Shown: positions 12,116-14,753 of the stretch, in pieces
Layout: every line of letters starts with the position of its first letter
How positions within the stretch are numbered: position 1 is the stretch's first letter
NCBI GenBank assembly: GCA_050011895.1
Contig: JBEKIF010000087.1
Span: forward strand, 1-14,753
From: DATBGO01 sp050011895
GTDB taxonomy: Bacteria > Actinomycetota > Actinomycetes > Streptosporangiales > Streptosporangiaceae
DNA length: 14,753 bases
Reading direction: 5' to 3'
The notes under the pieces: model-generated
What the model saw: only the letters and a program-made list of their open reading frames with translations
The model's database searches: none
What the model was told of the DNA's origin: nothing
Translations under genes and position numbers: made by a program

Positions 12116-13690
12116 TCAGGTTCCGGGCTCGCCCGCTGTCCCGGTCAGGCCGTGCCGCATGGCGAACAGGGCGGCACCGGTCCGCGTCTTGACACCCAGC
12201 TTGGCGTAGATGTGCTCGAGGTGGGAGGAGACCGTCTTGCGGGTGACGTGCAGTTCGGCGGCGATCTCGGGGTTGGACCGGCCCTGGCCGAGCCGCACCA
12301 GCACCTCCACCTCGCGGGCGGTGAGCCCCGACGGCAGCCCGGCCCGGCGCCGGACACGGTGACCGGCTGCTTCGAGCACCGCGTGGACACACTCGCCGTC
12401 CAGCCTCCCCGCGCGCACCTCTTCGCGCATCACCCGCTCGGCCTCACCGGCACCGAGCGCCGGACGGTGCGGCCGGGGCTGACGCAGCGCCTGGTAAACG
12501 TCGGCGGCACCGAGGATCCGCACCGGCAGCGAGATGGCGTCGCCACGCAGCCCGTGCGGGTAGCCAGACCCGTCAGGCCGCTCGTGGTGCAGCGACGCGC
12601 AGCGCCCCACCTCGGCCAGCAGCGGGACCCGGGCCAGCATCCGTTCGGTCAGGTACGGGTGGGTGCGCGCCCGCTCGCGCTGGGCCAGACTCCATTCGCC
12701 GGGCTCGTCCCAGACACCGCTCGGGATCCCGATCATGCCGACGTCCTTGACCAGCGCCGCCCGGCGCAGCATGACCAGGTCAGCGTCTGCGAGCCCGAGC
12801 TTCGTGCCGGCTTGGGCGGCGAGCTCGGCCACGCTGCGGGACTGCCCAAGGCGCAGCGGCGACTTCAGGTCACTGAAATCAGCGAAGGCAGTGAGCGCCC
12901 GTTCCAGGTTGTCCTCGCTCAATCCCGCGCCCAGCCCCGGGTCGAGCGCGATCACTTCCTCCCACGCAGAGATTCCGCCGAGACCCTCCAGGATCTCGGC
13001 GGGGTGGGCGCAGAAGCAGTCGACCAGCTCCGGGTCGAACTGCGTGCCCCGCCGCTCCCGGGCCACATGCAGCGCGGCCCCGGCACCGCCAGTGTGATGG
13101 AACGCCTCGATAGCGTCGGCCAGGTGAACCAGGCGGATGGCCGGGGCAAGATCACCGGCGCCGGCCGACCCTGGCACCCCTTTCCCGTCCCACCGTTCGA
13201 ACGTCTGCAGCAGCGGCTCGCATACCGCCGGGCCCAGCCCTAGCCGCTCGGCAAGATCGCTCGTCACGCGGCAGTGCGACTCCATGACCTGCTGCACCGA
13301 GCGGCCTGCGGTCGCCAGAAACTTCCCGACCAGCCCGATCCGGCGGAAACCCGACTGACCGCGGCCAAGATGGCGGCCGACGAACACCGCCAGCGTGACA
13401 CGCTCGAGGTCCTCATCGCGGGTATCGGCATACAACCCGATCTCATCACCGAACAGCGCCGCCAGCTCGGTGGTGTCGACGGCACAGCCCACCCACGCCA
13501 GCAGCGACGTGTAATACGCAGACGTGCAGGCTGCCTGATCCATCCCGGCCGCCGCTCCGAGCCGCATCGCAACAACGGTCTGACGCAACACCCGCTCCAT
13601 CGGCCGCCCCATACCAAGGTCGGCAACAAGCGACAGCGTCGCCACCAGCTCGGCAAGAGTCACCCGCCGCAGGGAATCGGCAGCCACCAC
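12116..13690 (-). CDS. HD-GYP-like two-module protein with LuxR-type DNA-binding tail
   Basis: This 524-residue cytosolic regulator has three regions. Residues about 30-235 form a first degenerate HD-GYP-like module (SHCRVTSDLAERLGL, FERWDGKGVP near 164-173, HLADAIEAFHH). Residues about 280-410 form a second: SVAELAAQAGTKLGL, AALVKDVGMIGIP (311-323), then HPYLTERML, HHERPDGSGYP (368-378) and LGAADVYQAL. Residues about 455-512 are a LuxR helix-turn-helix (GLTAREVEVLVRLGQGRSNP, EIAAELHVTRKTVSSHLEHI). HD-GYP enzymes cleave cyclic-di-GMP or act as phosphohydrolases. Here the HD histidine is replaced by lysine (KDVG), although the downstream GYP motif is kept, so it may sense and not cut. GGGGGAG lies six bases before the GTG start. 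It probably controls the downstream SnoaL-P450-osmC-FMO genes. It is intact. Confidence 0.8.
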   Translation of the reverse strand: MVAADSLRRVTLAELVATLSLVADLGMGRPMERVLRQTVVAMRLGAAAGMDQAACTSAYYTSLLAWVGCAVDTTELAALFGDEIGLYADTRDEDLERVTLAVFVGRHLGRGQSGFRRIGLVGKFLATAGRSVQQVMESHCRVTSDLAERLGLGPAVCEPLLQTFERWDGKGVPGSAGAGDLAPAIRLVHLADAIEAFHHTGGAGAALHVARERRGTQFDPELVDCFCAHPAEILEGLGGISAWEEVIALDPGLGAGLSEDNLERALTAFADFSDLKSPLRLGQSRSVAELAAQAGTKLGLADADLVMLRRAALVKDVGMIGIPSGVWDEPGEWSLAQRERARTHPYLTERMLARVPLLAEVGRCASLHHERPDGSGYPHGLRGDAISLPVRILGAADVYQALRQPRPHRPALGAGEAERVMREEVRAGRLDGECVHAVLEAAGHRVRRRAGLPSGLTAREVEVLVRLGQGRSNPEIAAELHVTRKTVSSHLEHIYAKLGVKTRTGAALFAMRHGLTGTAGEPGT

Positions 13691-13728
13691 CCCAATCTCC
13701 CCCTCATGCTGCGCCGACCGGTTCGCAG

Positions 13729-13734
13729 ATCATA
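13729..13734 (-). promoter_or_regulatory. Possible -10 of the HD-GYP regulator gene
   Basis: Minus-strand TATGAT is one base from consensus and lies 38 bases upstream of the GTG start. No -35 match is visible at 16-18 bases, so support is weak. Confidence 0.3.
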
Positions 13735-14006
13735 AGCAGCATGCCCGGTCACGCGCGAGTGCCCCGAATACGGTCAAACACCACCGCCAAAGGCACGCCC
13801 CCGGCCGGTCCATGCCGCGCAGCTACCGGGAGCCGCCGATGACGACCAGCGGCCGCCAGGTAGTCACATGCAGTGGCTTCTGGCCGCCGGCAGGCACAGG
13901 TAGCCGCTGTCCGGGCGGCAGTAGGATCATGGGGCCCGGCCCGGCCCGGCCCGGCCCGCACACGCGCGCCGCCGGCGGTGCCGGATACTGGACTGGGGAG
14001 GTCGCC
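13735..14006. other. Intergenic region between the HD-GYP gene and the RraA-like gene
   Basis: The two genes diverge here. I see no gene. Contents are a GGCCC pentamer tract (13933-13957) and the RraA-like gene's ribosome site GGGGAGG (13995-14001). A TAGGAT at 13922-13927 could be a -10 element for the plus strand but lacks a -35. Confidence 0.4.
13933..13957. repeat. Five tandem copies of GGCCC
   Basis: A perfect pentanucleotide run of 25 bases, 50 bases before the RraA-like start codon. Such short tandem repeats can change copy number by slippage. It lies outside any gene, between the possible -10 and the ribosome site. Confidence 0.8.
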
Positions 14007-14677
14007 ATGCCGGAGGCGTTCGCGGATCTGCCCACTCCGCTGGTGGCTGATGCGTGCGTCCGCTGTGGTGTTCCGTCCGGGCGGTCGTGGCCGGCCAGCG
14101 GATCGCTGGGCGGGCCCTGCCCGTGCGGCACTACGGCAGCGTGGACGTGTTCCTGGAGGCATTCGGCCGGGCCGAAGCCGGCGACGTGCTGGTCATCGAC
14201 AACGGCGGCCGCCTGGACGAGGCCTGCGTCGGCGACCTGGCGGCACTGGAGGCCCGGGCCGCCGGGGTGGCGGGCCTGGTGGTGTGGGGCCTGCACCGCG
14301 ACACGCCGGAACTCGCCGCGATCGGCCTTCCGGTCTTCAGCTACGGCAGCTACCCGGCCGGGCCGGTGCGGCTGGACGAGCGGGAGCCCGAGGCGCTGGT
14401 CACCGCGCAGTTCGGGCCGCACCTGGTCAGCGCCGGGGACACCGTCTTCGCCGATGACGACGGCGCGTTGTTCGTCGCGGCAGAGCACGCCGAGCAGGTG
14501 CTGGTCACCGCGCACCAGATCTGGCAGACCGAGCGGGACCAGGCCCGCTGGATCCGGGAAGGGCAGACACTGCGCGAGCAGACCGCTTTCGATGACTACC
14601 TGGCCCGGCGCGCCACTGACCCGTCATACACCTTCCGGCGGCATCTGCGCCGCATCGGCGGGGCCATCGAAGAATAG
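14007..14677 (+). pseudogene. RraA-like aldolase/regulator family protein with internal deletion and frameshift
   Basis: GGGGAGG precedes ATG 14007 by five bases. The first frame reads MPEAFADLPTPLVADACVRC then GVP, the usual opening of RraA-like proteins (HMG/CHA aldolase or RNase E inhibitor fold). At about 14075-14085 the coherent sequence moves to the frame seen from 14054: RAVVAGQRIAGRALPVRHYG, GDVLVIDNGG, LVVWGLHRDTPEL with the conserved RD of the active site, and PVFSYGSYPAGP. It ends at TAG 14675-14677. Relatives have roughly ten residues between GVP and the VAG strand, so 25-28 bases seem to be lost. A helical C-terminal extension of about 60 residues (IWQTERDQARWI onwards) follows. 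A GTG at 14054 could give a shortened protein. Activity is unlikely without the first strands. Confidence 0.7.
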
Positions 14678-14685
14678 GATCTCCC

Positions 14686-14708
14686 GAGCGCCGGGCCCCG
14701 GCCCGCTC
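14686..14708 (+). terminator. GC hairpin after the RraA-like gene
   Basis: GAGC pairs with GCTC, with an inner GGGC/GCCC pairing after a small bulge, nine bases past the stop. There is no T-run, so this is a weak terminator candidate. Confidence 0.3.
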
Positions 14709-14753
14709 AGGGCCTAGCACCGACAATAAACCGCGCCGGATCACGCAAGCCGG

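Noticed and set aside
12050..13243. A 397-codon plus-strand open frame
   Set aside because: It is antisense to the HD-GYP/LuxR gene, is rich in Arg/Pro/Gly/Gln, and matches no family. It is a GC-driven shadow.
13749..14162. Minus-strand frame ending VVFDRIRGTRA
   Set aside because: Composition is Arg/Ala/Pro-rich, there is no ribosome site or family pattern, and it runs antisense into the RraA-like gene.
13812..14717. A 301-codon plus-strand open frame covering the RraA-like region
   Set aside because: Only its codons from 14007 to about 14080 look like RraA. The rest is Trp/Ser/Arg-rich out-of-frame sequence.
1..14753. CRISPR arrays, rRNA genes, integrase or complete transposase genes
   Set aside because: I looked for these and found none. 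The only direct repeats are the 127-bp pair and short tandem tracts.

Overview
The window is high-GC DNA from an actinomycete. This rests on the GC-saturated third positions, a mycothiol-type DinB-fold protein, YtrA-type GntR regulation, actinobacterial MazEF and HicAB modules, and a LuxR-tailed HD-GYP protein. The genus cannot be fixed from the sequence. It is an accessory region rich in gene remnants. Complete genes (three toxin-antitoxin modules, a GntR regulator, an ABC ATPase, an OsmC protein, an HD-GYP/LuxR regulator) sit among truncated, frameshifted or fused fragments.

Left part (1-2220): a partial unrecognised gene with a likely frameshift, a 5'-truncated TetR remnant on the minus strand, a complete hicA-hicB module, then a gene-poor stretch ending in a tRNA-Tyr-like sequence (2131-2218). 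The tRNA 3' half is consensus-like and its 5' half is mispaired, as at the attachment scar of an integrated element.

Middle-left part (2354-5359): a mosaic bracketed by two direct copies of a ~127-bp non-coding repeat. It holds a C-terminally cut TIGR03086/DinB-like gene, a decayed ASCH-domain gene, an intact mazE-mazF module, the 3' end of a LysR gene abutting the 3' end of a threonine aldolase gene, and an alpha/beta hydrolase gene cut off exactly where the second repeat begins.

Middle part (5512-8007): a minus-strand operon, gntR(ytrA-type) - ABC ATPase - ABC-2-like permease, joined by ATGA overlaps. The permease carries an apparent one-base slip in a C6 tract near its start. Right of it lie a metallo-beta-lactamase-fold remnant and a second, reverse-ordered module (hicB-hicA, minus strand).

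Right part (9047-13690, minus strand): an HD-GYP/LuxR regulator gene followed by a SnoaL-like N-terminus fused out of frame to an N-terminally truncated cytochrome P450, an intact OsmC gene, and a flavin monooxygenase gene with several inactivating lesions. It looks like a former redox/detoxification or tailoring cluster. At the right edge is a plus-strand RraA-like gene with an internal deletion or frameshift.

Regulation: hicA, mazE, the second hicB and gntR each have a candidate -10 element placed so that transcription would start at or next to the start codon (leaderless mRNAs), with a palindrome overlapping the promoter. The two hicAB modules each have a different palindrome of the same 6-1-6 form.
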